Origin: Phocoena phocoena
Taxonomy: Eukaryota; Chordata; Mammalia; Artiodactyla; Phocoenidae
Length of the DNA stretch: 64,000 bases
Direction: 5' to 3'
Assembly (NCBI RefSeq): GCF_963924675.1
Contig: NC_089224.1
Coordinates: 63,721,464 to 63,785,463 of the forward strand
Under the pieces are notes generated by a model. The model saw nothing but the letters and a program-made list of their open reading frames with translations, had not been told where the DNA came from and searched no databases. Position numbers and translations under genes: made by a program. Positions 24,918 to 36,016 of this stretch are shown here, piece by piece; the first letter of the stretch is position 1; every line of letters begins with the position of its first letter.

Positions 24918-25975
24918 TCACTGAGAGACATGAGTGATGGCAGACGAAGGCCTCTTAAGAATAGACTCAACAGAAAATGACAGCGGTTCATTCACTGAGA
25001 GTCTTGTTCCAACTTGTTTGGCTACGAAAAGGTCTTTTGCACATCTATCTATTGTAAATGTGTACTTCTGGTTCTCCTTGACTAAACACTCTCTGGGTTT
25101 CTTAGGGGCCTCTTCAAAGGCCTCTTTGACAGATGATGTTTTCAACTCGGGACCTGATTTGTCATTAAGAGTTTGCTGGAATAATGAGTGGAATGGATTA
25201 TGTTTAAGTGGCAGAGGGTGCCTGGTGCTTTCTTTGCTGATCTTGGTTAAGACGTGCCCTTGAGCTGCCAGGGAGTCCGTGTCAACAACGGGCAAAAAAT
25301 TCCGTCGGGGTGGAGAGAACGCAGACCTCTCGGGGACGGCCTGGTGACCCTGAAGGTCACTTCTTGAGATCTGGCCCTCAGGAGTGTGAGGCGGCACCAG
25401 AGAGCCTTCCAATTTCGGTGGCATTATATCATGATCTGTTCCGAGTCCATCGTGCAGTCGTACTCCCTTCAGGTCCCAGCTGGCCCCAGGCTTCAGGGCC
25501 TGAACTGACGTGGTAGCATTCAGCAGGCATTGCTGGTAGAGGAGGGTGTCACTAATGGGGCCACACTTGGGCCAAACTAAAAATCTCGAGGACAGGGGAT
25601 ACTGCCTGTAGGTCGTGGCCACGCTGACATTGGAAGAAATTAGTTCCATATTCCCAGACCCTGAATACTGCATGGTGAGGTCAAGGCAGGTGGGCAAAAA
25701 GTTGCAGAAGTCTTTGCTTGGTGGTTCCACTGGCGTGGGACTGTAGCCACTTTTGTAGGAGTTGTACTCAGAACCATGTACCATGCGATTGGGCAGGAAT
25801 AAGGCAGCAGCTTGGGAAGCTTCCAACATCTCCCTCTCTTTATATTCTCTCTCCAGCATAATGTTCTCCAACTCTTTATCAGCAAAGGCCCGCCTTTTCC
25901 TCATCCGGTCACTTACTGGGGGAGGTAGAGGTAAACTCCCTCCCACATAAGTCTCTGATGGAATGGGGCGGTAGC
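24918..25975 (-). CDS. DMRT2: DMRT2 last coding exon (C-terminal region)
   Basis: The exon starts after acceptor ttttag| (AG at 25976-25977 in plus coordinates), completes the split glycine (residue 213) and runs to TGA at 24918-24920. It encodes residues 213-564. Recognisable pieces are [13 protein letters not shown], a basic helix [18 protein letters not shown], the stretch [20 protein letters not shown], and a tail with [17 protein letters not shown] and [18 protein letters not shown]. The open frame continues upstream to 26057, but that extension is intron and has no family similarity. Confidence 0.95.
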
Positions 25976-28900
25976 CTAAAATAAGCAAGCATTGCACATG
26001 AAAGACATTAACATCTGATGAGGAAAAATCTGGGAATCCAGAAGGTAACAGAAACACTGCAAATCAGCAGGACAGTTATTTACAGTTCCACATCACTAGT
26101 ATTTTTATACAGAAAGCAAAAGTATGGGTTCAATTTAGAATAGATCCCTTCACAGGGAAGGATATCCATACTGTAACTTTTTATTGTTGTTGTTTTTGTT
26201 GTGATAGGTTTGTTTACTTTGACAGGCATACTTTACTGGCTGAAATTTTAATATTCTCCCCAAGCTCCTATACATTAAGAGACAAGGCTGCTCATGTCGC
26301 TTCAATCAATGCTTTATTACTATCCATGTCACCTTTTTCAATTATTAAAAAAAGATATCTATACCTAGAGCTGATGTCACTTTTATTTTCTAAAGTTGGA
26401 TCATTATGTACACATTGTTACAGTTGTAGAATAATCCAAGGAGAACTAGGAAAAAAGAGAAAGTTAAAGCAGATTAGTGAAGAGATAAAGAGGAAAGACT
26501 TCAGGAAACAGAAAAGCACAGAAAACTGAAAAGAGCTGATAACTAGTTAAACAGACTCTACAGTGAACAATTTAACCAGGCCCCTACCCCTACCTCTGAC
26601 TATCAGTACAAACAAACAAAGTGGGGGGGATCCCCTGCTATACTGAAAATAACTGGTCTAAAACATTTTTCACCAGTACCAATCACGTTGGCCAGATACC
26701 AAAATGGTTGAACAAGCAATCACTAGAACCTAGATTAAGTCATTATACATTTTATAAATAGGGACAAAGTCAGAAACAAAGATTAGTATAACATAAATAG
26801 AATTCCTGGCAGCATAAAATACTTTATTTCACCATGCCCAAGCACTCACCACTATCAAATTTGTTTGAAGGATCCACTGTGATATTTGTGTTTACAGAGT
26901 GACAAACCCATCATACTCATTTGCAAATAAAATAAAATTTGAAAATTAATGTGTACACTTCTATGGTAAGTTTTTGCCAGGAAGTTATTTACTTGAATGT
27001 TCTATTCCACTTAGTCCTCTCACTTCTCAAGTTGCTTTGGCACAATTTCAATTTATCAGTGTGGTCCCTATGGTTATAAATCTGTTTACCCAGTTTGTAA
27101 CCAAACTCATTCCGAATGCACGAGAAGCCATTCTAAGGTCAGAAGTATACAGCACAGGGTAAGACATGAACAAACTTTTAAACCTGTCCAGAAACAACTC
27201 AATTCAGTAGCCACATAAGAAAAGACAGAATACAAATGTCTACTTCAAAACAAACCAAAAAAAATCTGCTTTTCAACCTGACGCATAAAATGGCAGTGAT
27301 TAGAGCAAATATAAACTTTCCTTTTCTCTAAACGGTGAAAGATAGTCAATGTTATTTATTATGTCAATAAATAAATTCCATACCCCAACAGAGATGCTTT
27401 TAAAAAATCAGTAATATTTTAAGAAAAATTAATGTATTCCCAGGCTTTAGAGAAAGTGAACACATGAAGACTTCACTCTATTCAAATTCAACCTCCATTT
27501 CTCTTGTGTATTCAAAACCTCTTCCAGATTCTATGATCTCGACTGTCAAAATGGTAAAATGAAGTGTGGAATAACTGCAATTTAAGTAGATAATCCAGAG
27601 AGGAAAAGAATACAATTAAAAAGAGTGGGATTAAAGGCTGGATCACCCAGACTAAAGGCCTTTATTGGTGTGGGTAGCTGTTAAACTCTTCACTTGACTC
27701 ACTCTATTTAGCTCCAAATACAACTAAAGATTTCTTTTTTAAAAATTTATTTCCTTTCAGGACATCTGCTCTGGGATCATTTGGCAGTGTATCTGTACCT
27801 CCCTCACATTAGGGCAAATATCATATGCACTTCATGTTAACCCATTAACTACTAAGCAGAAAAAATTATCAGTGATAAAAACCTCAGGAGGTATGTGAGA
27901 TTCATTTTCTCACATCCTGATATCCTTCCAAAAGTTTCCAATAAAAAAGCATTTCCCCCTCAGAATGCTCCTTCACATGTAAATGGAAATGCCATGTGCC
28001 TGAATAATGAGAATCACTCAAAACATGGCTTAAAAGGCTAAAGAATAATTTGCGTTGCTTTCTTTACCTTCTAAAATGCTTTTGGCCAGCAAACTGGGTG
28101 CCCTGACTTGCCTCTGATACATGGCTTTGCGCTCGAAATTATTCTGTTTCCCGGAAAGCCCCTTCTTGTCCTGTAAACACAAGAAACATAATCAATAATG
28201 CCCTGAAAAAAACGTGGGAGACAAGGGAGAGGCATCAGCAACTCTCCTCATTCTAAATGTATTTATTTTCCCATCCCATGTGAAATTAATTCTAAAGGAA
28301 TTAATATCAGCACCGCTTAAGTCCAGGACAAGGAGCTAAAAGCTCTGTCCGAAGCCTCCAACTGGTGAGCATGGCCCCGGCTTTCCCTGGGACCGCGTTG
28401 CTAGAGTCGGCCCAGACTCAGCCTGCAGCGAGAAGTGGGGGCCCACCCTGGGAGGAAGTGAAATCCACAGTGGATGAGATGCTAGGAGCCTGGCCCTGAG
28501 AGAGCTGCGGCGGGCCGCTGCATCCTCGGAGCCCAGACTCGGGGCCGAAGACGCCAGGGACCTGACATTGGCCAGAGATGTGGGGCCGGTTTCTCCCCGC
28601 AGTAGGGCGGATGGGACCGGGAACAGGGGGTTGACGGAGAAAACTCAGAAGTTTTCGGGCCTGGCCAAAACTCCGGATTGCTTCACTGGGGGACTGGGAC
28701 GCCTGAAGGCGAACAAAACCTTCAGAGTCCGCAGGAGACGGGCGCACGCTCTGTCACCGCCCGGTCGGTGGAATTCTGGGCCCTTCTACACCCGCGTCCC
28801 GCCCAGCAGGTCGCAGGGAGCGCGAGGGAACTCAGAGCCCTCGGTGCAACACACGCGGGTACACGGGAGGGGGCCGCGCCCCAGCCCAGGGTCGGGGCAC

Positions 28901-30296
28901 CTCAGGCGTCCAGCGCGCTGCGCTCTCCGAGGCCCTTGGGAGGTTTCCCATGAGGGTCACTCACTGCCTGCGGCGGGCACGGTGATCCACTCCCCAGCAC
29001 CTTCTCGACAAAAAGTAAAAATCAAAACTCCTCCCGCGCCCCGAGTGCGAGCAGGCCCGCGCAGCCTCCCTCCTGTGAGCGCGCTTGTGCAGGGACACAA
29101 GGAAACATTCAGTGCCAGGTTCAAGAAAAACCTCTCTCTTAAAGAAGATTCAGGCTCTCCTCACAGCCGTAGACCCGCGGTGAGAGGCGACAGAGAACCG
29201 TCAACTGGTTCTTAGGTAGTTCTCGAGGCCAGAAGTTTCTTCTAAATTCCCACGTCACTTTTGGTCTCCTCTGGAAAATGGGCAGGACACGTTCTCTCTC
29301 TCTCCTAAATGGCCCGTGACTGCGGAAGCGCCGTGAGCACTACGTGCTAAGTGGTTCTTTTTCGCGATCAGCACGGGTAATACGGCAATGGACGTCGTGC
29401 ACTGCATCAACCTCTGTCCTCTTCCCCCCAACACCATCAGAGTAAACGTTAAAATATAAAAAATCGAAATAAAATACCTTTCCCATAATGTACCGAACGG
29501 GACTAACCACTTTAAAGGCCTCTCTGCCTGCTTCTTAATACAAAATCTTCTCTGCCAAGTTCCCCAACGATGGCCACGGCTTCCTCCCTCCCGACCCTGC
29601 AGGCCAGCGTTGGCAGAGGTGTCTTCACCATCCTTCTGAGAAAGTGCCAGAAGCCTCGAGTCCCCGGGCCCGGGTGTGTGCGGAGCGCGCCCCTTCGACT
29701 CCCGACCCCCACGGCGTCCCCAGACAGCCCGGCGGGGGCGAGCCGGGCCGGCAGGTACGCACCTCGGTGGCCTGCTGCCTCCGGAGCGCCACCTGGGCGG
29801 CCATGACGCGCTGCCGCTCTACCACCAGCAGACAGTTGGCGCACTGGCAGTCACGCCAGCGGCAGAAGCGCTTGTGGCCCTTGAGGCAGGACACCACACC
29901 GTGGTTGCGGCAGCGCGCGCACTTGGGCGTGCGACTGAGCTTGCGCGGCTCCGCGCCGCCGCCGCCGCCGCCCGCGTTCGCGCCGCGCTCTGGGGGCCCG
30001 GCCGGCGCCAACGAGGCCTGCGGCGCCGGAGGCGGCCTCGGCGCCAGGGTATCCTGCTGCTCCGGCCGGCCCGGCACGCCCGGGGACGCGCCCGCCTCCT
30101 CGCCATCGCCCTCGTCCTCCGCGTCGTCGTCGTCCTCGTCCTCCGCGTCGTCGTCATCCTCGCCGTCCCTGTCGGCCGGCGGCGGGCTGGGCCCGGGCGG
30201 CGTGGGCGGCGGCGCCTCGCGGCCGTCCTCCTCCAGCCCCAGGCTCTCCACGTCGATCTCCCAGTCCACTGCGGGAACCGGCTGCCGGACCGCCAT
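24918..30296 (-). CDS. DMRT2: DMRT2, doublesex and mab-3 related transcription factor 2 (three coding exons)
   Basis: The coding sequence joins 29763-30296, 28068-28170 and 24918-25975 on the minus strand (534+103+1058 = 1695 nt, 564 residues plus stop). All junctions have GT/AG and keep frame. The DM domain covers about residues 122-168. Its zinc ligands fit the doublesex pattern: site I C126, C129, H141, C145 and site II H132, C150, C152, C155. It is preceded by an acidic run (42-67) and a glycine run (109-114). The C-terminal half holds the DMRT2-specific [20 protein letters not shown] segment and ends in ITHVSQ. The length is close to the roughly 560 residues of mammalian DMRT2. The family binds DNA in the nucleus; DMRT2 is known for roles in somite and dermomyotome patterning. 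The start ATG has G at -3 and +4. Identification is from family knowledge; no disabling mutation was seen. Confidence 0.96.
25976..28067 (-). other. DMRT2: DMRT2 intron between second and third coding exons
   Basis: The intron is 2.1 kb, phase 1, with a gtaaag donor and ttttag acceptor. It is AT-rich, and I recognised no transposable element or RNA gene in it. Confidence 0.9.
28068..28170 (-). CDS. DMRT2: DMRT2 second coding exon
   Basis: This is a 103-nt exon too short to stand out as an open reading frame. Read on the minus strand, it runs from acceptor ttacag| at 28171-28172 to donor GAAG|gtaaag at 28066-28067. It encodes [15 protein letters not shown] followed by [19 protein letters not shown] and the first base of a glycine codon completed in the next exon. 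This matches the known DMRT2 linker between the DM domain and the GYRPIP segment. Confidence 0.93.
28171..29762 (-). other. DMRT2: DMRT2 intron between first and second coding exons
   Basis: The intron is 1.6 kb, phase 0, with a gtgcgt donor and ttacag acceptor. Its middle (about 28370-29190) is GC- and CpG-rich and opens spurious reading frames on both strands. No repeat was recognised. Confidence 0.9.
28370..29190. promoter_or_regulatory. CpG-rich island in the DMRT2 first coding intron
   Basis: Many CG dinucleotides and high GC contrast with the AT-rich flanks. It is probably an intragenic continuation of the promoter island. Boundaries are by eye. Confidence 0.6.
29763..30296 (-). CDS. 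DMRT2: DMRT2 first coding exon (DM domain)
   Basis: This exon encodes residues 1-178. It begins [19 protein letters not shown] and ends RRQQATE. The donor reads GAG|gtgcgt (GT at 29761-29762 on the plus-strand coordinates), so the intron is phase 0. It contains the whole DM zinc module and its recognition-helix tail ([17 protein letters not shown]). The acidic tract contains two tandem copies of DDDDAEDE (residues 47-62). The exon lies in a strong CpG island. Reading frames on the opposite strand across it are GC-rich shadows. Confidence 0.95.
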
Positions 30297-30332
30297 GGCG
30301 CAGCACGCTTCGCCCGGGCCTACGCTGAGTCC

Positions 30333-30386
30333 CCTGCGCTATGGAGAGACAGGAAAAGAACCAGAGACCCACCGACCGCCGCCGTC
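30333..30386 (-). promoter_or_regulatory. Splice acceptor region upstream of the DMRT2 start codon
   Basis: On the minus strand, a branch-like cctgac, a pyrimidine tract (ttcttttcctgtctctcc) and two closely spaced AGs (catag, gcag) lie 37-45 nt before the ATG. This supports a spliced 5' UTR. The two AGs could give alternative acceptors 5 nt apart. Confidence 0.5.
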
Positions 30387-31093
30387 AGGCACCGTTCCCG
30401 GGCCTTGGGCCCAGAGCTCCTGGTCTGCCCGCCTCCGACCCCTCGAGGAGCCCACTTCTCTACATGTCTTTCACATCCAGACCACACGTGCATTTCTTGA
30501 ATCTTTAGGCCTGACCTTTAACCACAGCCCTCTTTGGCTTTACACACGCTTTGGGGACAAGGCCCTCGGTAAACGCACTGACCACACACAGAAGTATTGT
30601 GTCCAACTAGGCCGGCCTTGGCCACTTATCAGGTTTACCCATACCCAACTAGTATGGTCATGCTGAATATAAAAATGTCAATGGAAGAACTGTTTTCCTC
30701 CTGATCACAAGGGCCCTTCGGACCCTGCGAGGTACCACCCTACAACTCCCACACGCCTCTCATGCTCCTGCACCACTACAAGGAGCCCCTCTTGGGCTTG
30801 GAGAGGTTCTCTCATCCTCCCCCAATCCCCCCACCCCAGCACACCGCAGTTTTAGTCAACTAAAAGCCAAAATTGTTCTGCTGCCAATAGAGCCCCATAG
30901 GGACACTGGGCACGGAGCTGCAAACGCCCCCGTCCAGCATGGGCAGTGTTTCAGCCCCGCAGAGCTAAGCCACGTGGGCTCTCTTGTACATCGGACACGG
31001 TTTGCACTTTAAAGCAAGACATACAACTAAAATAGGAAAGGTGATTCACGCCCTTCGCCCTCTCTGACACCCCAGCTACATCACAGCACTCAC

Positions 31094-31505
31094 CAAGACT
31101 CTGAGGCCCCGGCTAAGCAGCCGAGGCAAAAGATATCCAGCCTTGGGACCTTGCTCTTGGGCTGCTGGCTGTGCTTGCAAACAGAAATCGGGCTTGCCAC
31201 ACCCTGTCACGAAATCGGGGGTTGACAGCTGGAGGCCCGGAGCCCAGTGGATGAGGAGTAGAGGAGAAGGGGCATGGAGAAGGTGAGTCAAATCCTCAGC
31301 GACCTCGCCCCGCACATCCCGGACTCTGCAAAGTTCTGATCTGTCCTCAGCAGCCCCGGGCGCTTCACCTCGCTGAGGCTGCTTTTGTCTTCCTCTGTCC
31401 CTAGCTGGGCGGGAACGTTGGGCCGCCTTGACCAGGTTCAGGTCGCAAGCTCCCGTGGCAGGCGGGCGTACGCAGTAGCGTGCGACGCAGCGCCCCTCAC
31501 AGCAG
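31094..31505 (-). other. DMRT2: Candidate noncoding first exon of DMRT2
   Basis: On the minus strand a strong donor CTTG|gtgagt ends at 31094. Downstream, ahead of the ATG, is a matching acceptor: a pyrimidine tract with AG at 30339-30340 or 30334-30335 and a branch-like cctgac at about 30385. Mammalian DMRT2 transcripts are known to have a noncoding leader exon. The 5' limit is only a guess from promoter elements. No transcript evidence is available here. Confidence 0.45.
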
Positions 31506-31760
31506 TCGCCAGCCTCCGCTCCCTTTCCTAGTATTATCCGCTCGGGCCCCCGAGCTCTGCGCCCGCTGATTGGCCGGGTGTCAGGCGGTGTGCACGCTGA
31601 CTGGCTGAGGCGCTTTGGCCCGGCGCTCCCCGCCTCCTCGCGTCCGCCGGGCCCCTCCTGCCGCGCTCCGCCAGAATCCTGCCGCGCGGCCTTCGGTGCA
31701 GCCGGGAAGGCTGTCCCGAGGTTAAAACCGAAGTGTGACGGCGCCGGCGGGAGTCGCCAT
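31290..31760. promoter_or_regulatory. CpG island at the candidate DMRT2 promoter
   Basis: CG-dense block containing GC-box-like sequences, a minus-strand CCAAT box and the candidate start site. It ends abruptly in AT-rich DNA after about 31780. Confidence 0.6.
31505..31580 (-). promoter_or_regulatory. Candidate DMRT2 core promoter
   Basis: A CCAAT box (GCCAATCAGC on the minus strand, 31565-31574) lies about 30 nt before a TATA-like ATAATA (31532-31537). Both sit in CpG-rich sequence and point toward the candidate leader exon. The spacing suggests initiation near 31505. This is inferred from motifs only. Confidence 0.4.
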
Positions 31761-31799
31761 TTATCTCGCGGGCTAAAAAAATAGCAGAGACACACTCTT

Positions 31800-34319
31800 A
31801 CGAATCGCGTTGTCCTCAAGAGAAAGTAACAGACGACAAGGCAGAGATCGGAAAAGCTACGTCATCAGCATCACCGGTGTATCTGGGACTCAATCATTAA
31901 CCCAAAGCTAGATGCGGAAATAAGAGAAGTGCACGGCGGCATCCTACTTTCTCCTGCGAGAATAAATCAATGGTTACCTTGCACCACAGCACCGGCTTAG
32001 AGGACTTACGAACTGTAGATACTTTTGTGGCTATCGCCACTCATCTTCAAGGTGCAAAGTGGTTCCTCGTTAATTTTCACCACGCCCGTGAGACAGGCAG
32101 GTCACCAAGTCACCTACGTCACTTATATTTTTCTATATGAATTCCTATGAGTTGATTTGGGGGAGAACGGAAATACATGCCATTAAGAGATTTAAGTACA
32201 ATATATTCACTCTAAGCATTTTTTAAAACGAAGCTCTTTTTTAAAGAGAACTTTTTGGTATTCATGAATGTATTTATAAGGGGGAAAGGGGGCTTCTTCA
32301 TTAATCTCTTACATAAATGTTTAGTAACAGTTATGTTTCCAATATCCTGAAAGAGGAAATTAGTCTTCTAGTTCAACGCTGCATTTTATTTCTTGAACTA
32401 AATTTAAAGTTACTTAGACGCTTTTCTACTTACACCTTTAAATAATCAGTGCCTCTTAAGATCTGTTTAGGAGACAGATTAGAAAATTGAGTGCCAATGC
32501 ACTGAGCACATAGTAGGCCCCCTATATATTTGTTAAACGAAGGAAATTACTGAAAGTTAGAAATTAACCAGGCTCGGAGCGGCGGGAACGAGGAAGCTTA
32601 GGAATTACTACTGTGAAATTAACGCGATGTGCCGGAGGCACAGGTATTACAAATCCTTTGGCGATGTGGAAAGTTCTTCCCTAGTTACCAGGCACTGGGA
32701 TTTCCCTTTGTGCGGGTTCTTCTCGCCAGAGCCGCTTTCGATGCCCAGCGAAGGAAGTGGAGAAACAGTTCTTTATACTCCTGTTGGATGCTCAGTGGCT
32801 CTGGGCGTCTGGGAGGGTGGCTTGGGAGCTGTGTGCCCTCAAACACAGGACAAAGAATCAAGCAGACTTGTTCGTGCCTCCCGTTTGGCACCACCTAATA
32901 ACACCAGTGAGTTTTACCTTTTGCGTAGTTTCTTATATTCATCAATGTGCATTTGTTCACCTATGTTAGAGCATTTGAATTCTTGAGCGCAGCAGAAGTG
33001 TGTTATTTTCCCCCGTTTTCCAACGATGAAACTGAAATTGAAAGAGGAGCCCTGGGTCACGAAATGGGAGGGCAATGGACTGGTGAGCACCCAGGTCCTA
33101 GGTCGGCCTCTGCTCTGAAGTCTCAAACTCTGACGACCCCTTCGCTCCACGCCAGAAAAACTCACAATGGGTTCGTGTTTTTTATTTTATTCCCCTGCAC
33201 CTTTTTCTGATTTTGGTACCTGGCATCATGACCTCCCCTTCTGCGTCTCCCCCTGTAGCTTTTTTACCTTTGCAAACAGGCATCTCAATGCTTCTACCCC
33301 CGCGACACGCAAGAAAACTACAAACCCCCTCCACTGCCGCTGCGTGTGCAAGCTGTTGGCAGGCTGGGTTTTTATTTTATTTATTGTTTTTACGGCGGGG
33401 GGAGGGGCACGGAGGGGCGGAGGACAGGAAATCGTTAGCCCTTCACTAGTTATTTTGAATATTAAGAAACAAAATCAAGAAAGTAAGTTTGTTAAACTAG
33501 TGGTTACCCTAGGGGAGATGGAAGGGGGAGGGGCACAAAAAAGTAGGTGAGCAAATTTGGGGTCGCTAGATTGAGGGGAAGGGGAACCAGGAGGGAATGG
33601 GAGGGGAAAGAAGCTGTTTCCTAAACAGAAAATAAACAAGACGGCCAGCCCTTGAACTACTTCGAGTGATAAAAGCTGCCACATAAGGAGAAAACAAGTG
33701 GGATTTGCGTACAGTAAACTGTGCGGGCTGAAGACAGGACAGGGGATAGGAGTTGGGGGGAGGGCGGCTCCTGGAAGCCTGTGGCGAGAGCAAGGCCCTC
33801 AGAAGTCAGAGCCAGTTGTGCCTTCCCCTGCGCAGTGTCCGGCTGGACTTAGGGAAAGCAGTGCCCAGGAACTTACTGGAGGGGTGGGGCTCCCTGGCTC
33901 CAGGTGGGTGGGCCCAGGACCAATCCCTCCACTGCACACTCATCCCCCCATCAAAAATCTACACTACAGCCTCACTGCTTCCCCCAGGCTTCCCTGCCCA
34001 CCTCCAGATACCCCCCCATCTCGTCCTATTCTCCTTGCACCCCATCTGCGGTACTTGCGGGCATGCAGCCGTAATCGTGATCCAGTTGAATTAACACTCC
34101 ATTCCCTGGCCCTGAACGCTCCAGAAAATCACAATCCCACCAATTGCTGAGAGGTGAAATGGAGTGGGAGTCGGGTGGGGAAAGAGAGGTTTTTCTATTG
34201 GGACGAGTCTCAGGAAGCCTGAGGAACTCTAATATTAAATAAGAAATTGTCTGGATAATCTGGGGAGGGGGATTTATGACTGCACAAACTGATTAGTAAA
34301 CTAAATATTCAGAGGCAAT
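31800..34319. other. Upstream flank of DMRT2, no gene recognised
   Basis: AT-rich to 32.5 kb, then mixed. A G-rich run lies near 33395-33425. A weak reverse-MIR-like patch lies near 33000-33060. Open frames up to 150 codons have no family features. Confidence 0.5.
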
Positions 34320-34324
34320 AGGAG

Positions 34325-34515
34325 TCAGAGAGCCTGGGCTCCAGGCTGGTTGTTGGTTGTTCCACCCACTACCTGATTTGGTTGATTAACTCCCTGGGCC
34401 TCAGTTGCCTCATCTGCAAAATGGGAAGAATGCCCTTCTTTGGCCTGTCGTGGCTGTGAAGACGGTAATAATGAGGATAGTCTTCACATCGTAAGAGCTC
34501 AGTAAACGTTTGCTT
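34325..34515 (+). repeat. MIR SINE relic
   Basis: 'gagagcctgggctccaggct', 'ctgggcctcagttgcctcat' and 'aagagctcagtaaacgtttg' match MIR order. Confidence 0.7.
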
Positions 34516-34719
34516 AGCCCGCTGTGGTAGCCCATGCAGCCCCAGGAGGGCCGGGCCACGGCATGCCTCCCAAGCTTGACTGAAAGGCAAGGGCGCAAAG
34601 AATCCAGCTCCTTCCTCTACGTCCCTGTCTTAAAAGGGGTCAGGCCGTGACTGAGGACCTGTTAGGTGAGGAAACAGAAGTCCTTTGGGCTTGTAAACCG
34701 ACACCAAATTACGAAGTGC

Positions 34720-35860
34720 AATTGGGGCTTCCTGCTTGTAAATTACAAAGCAGCGGGCCGCCACTGACTCTGCCAGTCCCCCCTGGTGGGGGCGGCTTCG
34801 GGGGTTGCGCCTCTCAGAGCTGGCCGTCGCTGAGGGACCCCCTCTCTTCCCTCTCCCTTTCCCCCAATTCTCTCTCACCCCGCACCCCTTCACCTTCTCA
34901 TGCAGCTCGGACACTCGCGGTCCTAAGCGCCCGCCTCCCCCACCGAGTCAAGCAAGGGAACCTGAAGGAAAAAAGCAGGAAAAGGGGGACGGGGAGTCTC
35001 CCTCTCTCCTCATTCTAAATGTGTGTGTGTGGCGGTTCTTTTCTACTCTCAAAAAAAGAGGGGGGGGGAGAAGCGTGTTTCAGATTGGCCCCCGCTCACC
35101 CATCAATTCCTTGCTACGAATCCCAGCGGGTCCGGCCGCCGCCTTCCTCTGAGTGGCCACGCCGGCTGGGATCTGACTCCAGGGCGTCTAGCTTCCCAAC
35201 CTGGCCCGGCCACCTCCCACCCGATCGCTGAGGGCCGGGCCGCGGGAATGCAGCGGGGTTTCTGGGCCCAGGCTCCACGCAGGCAATCCGGCTTGGAGGC
35301 TGAGCGTCAGGGTTTCGGAGCAGGCTCACGGGGGTTAAGATGCCAGATCTGCTGCTCCTCGGCTGGGGGAGAGCGAGGAGTATCCTAAACTGCCTCGGCA
35401 CCTCACTCCACAACTGCAAAATGAAGTTAACCCTACTGGAGGTGATGTGTGTAGACCCCCCTGGCACGGTGACCCGCCCAGACTGAGCACTCAGTACTTA
35501 GGAGTTGTTTGGTTTTTTGGGGGGTTTTTTGTTTTTTGTTTTTTTGTATTAGTTGTATCATTGTAACTCAAGGAACTGGCCTGCGGAGAGCCCGAGGCCG
35601 GGAAATTCGAGGCCGATTTCCTTGGACCTCGCCCGACTTCCCAGCCTCCGAGGCCCTGTGAGGCCTGCGCCGCACCGCCAGGCTGAGTGGCCTCCCTACA
35701 TCAACCTGCCTCGAGCGCCCGGGGAGGTGAATGGTTTTTGGAAACACCTGGGCATGGCAGGAGTGCTTTGCTGGGGCTGGCTACGGCTCTGTTTTCTTTC
35801 CAGAAGGCAACCTCGAATCCACCGCCTCTCGCGGAAAGTTACTCTTCATGTTGTATCGTC
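34720..35860. promoter_or_regulatory. Upstream CpG-rich block with no recognised gene
   Basis: GC- and CpG-rich stretch 3-4 kb upstream of the presumed DMRT2 promoter, interrupted by a T-rich run near 35510-35550. It includes a minus-strand CCAAT motif near 35083. The open frames in it look like composition artefacts and have no recognisable domain. It could be an enhancer or the promoter of a noncoding transcript. Confidence 0.5.
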
Positions 35861-35974
35861 TCACAACTTTGACCGGCTGTGGACCGGGCTAAATAAATAA
35901 TCCCAGATGCGATTGCGGAGATACGATTTCCCAATCTGCTTTGCGTAATCAAATATACGACCTGTCACAAGCAA

Positions 35975-36016
35975 TGGGGGAGTGGGGGGGGGGGGCCGGG
36001 GGGCGCGTTGGGGGAT
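35975..36016 (+). repeat. G-run cluster, potential G-quadruplex
   Basis: Four or more runs of five or more G occur within about 40 nt, including one run of about 12 G, next to the upstream CpG block. Confidence 0.7.

Larger units (their letters stand above)
29560..30470. promoter_or_regulatory. CpG island over the DMRT2 first coding exon
   Basis: Very dense CG dinucleotides, with (gcc/gtc)-type triplets encoding the Gly, Pro and Asp/Glu runs. It covers the start codon and DM-domain exon, as expected for a developmental transcription-factor gene. Boundaries are by eye. Confidence 0.75.

Noticed and set aside
25976..26057. Extension of the last DMRT2 exon frame to an upstream ATG
   Set aside because: The extra 27 residues lie in the intron beyond a good acceptor and do not resemble DMRT2.
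28568..29215. 215-codon plus-strand open frame in the DMRT2 intron
   Set aside because: GC-rich artefact; Pro/Arg/Ser-rich with no family resemblance.
29644..30666. 340-codon plus-strand open frame over the DMRT2 first coding exon
   Set aside because: Antisense shadow of a GC-rich exon; low-complexity Pro/Ser/Ala sequence with no domain.
31076..31819. 247-codon minus-strand open frame upstream of DMRT2
   Set aside because: CpG-island composition keeps it open. It has no recognisable domain and spans the predicted splice donor and promoter.
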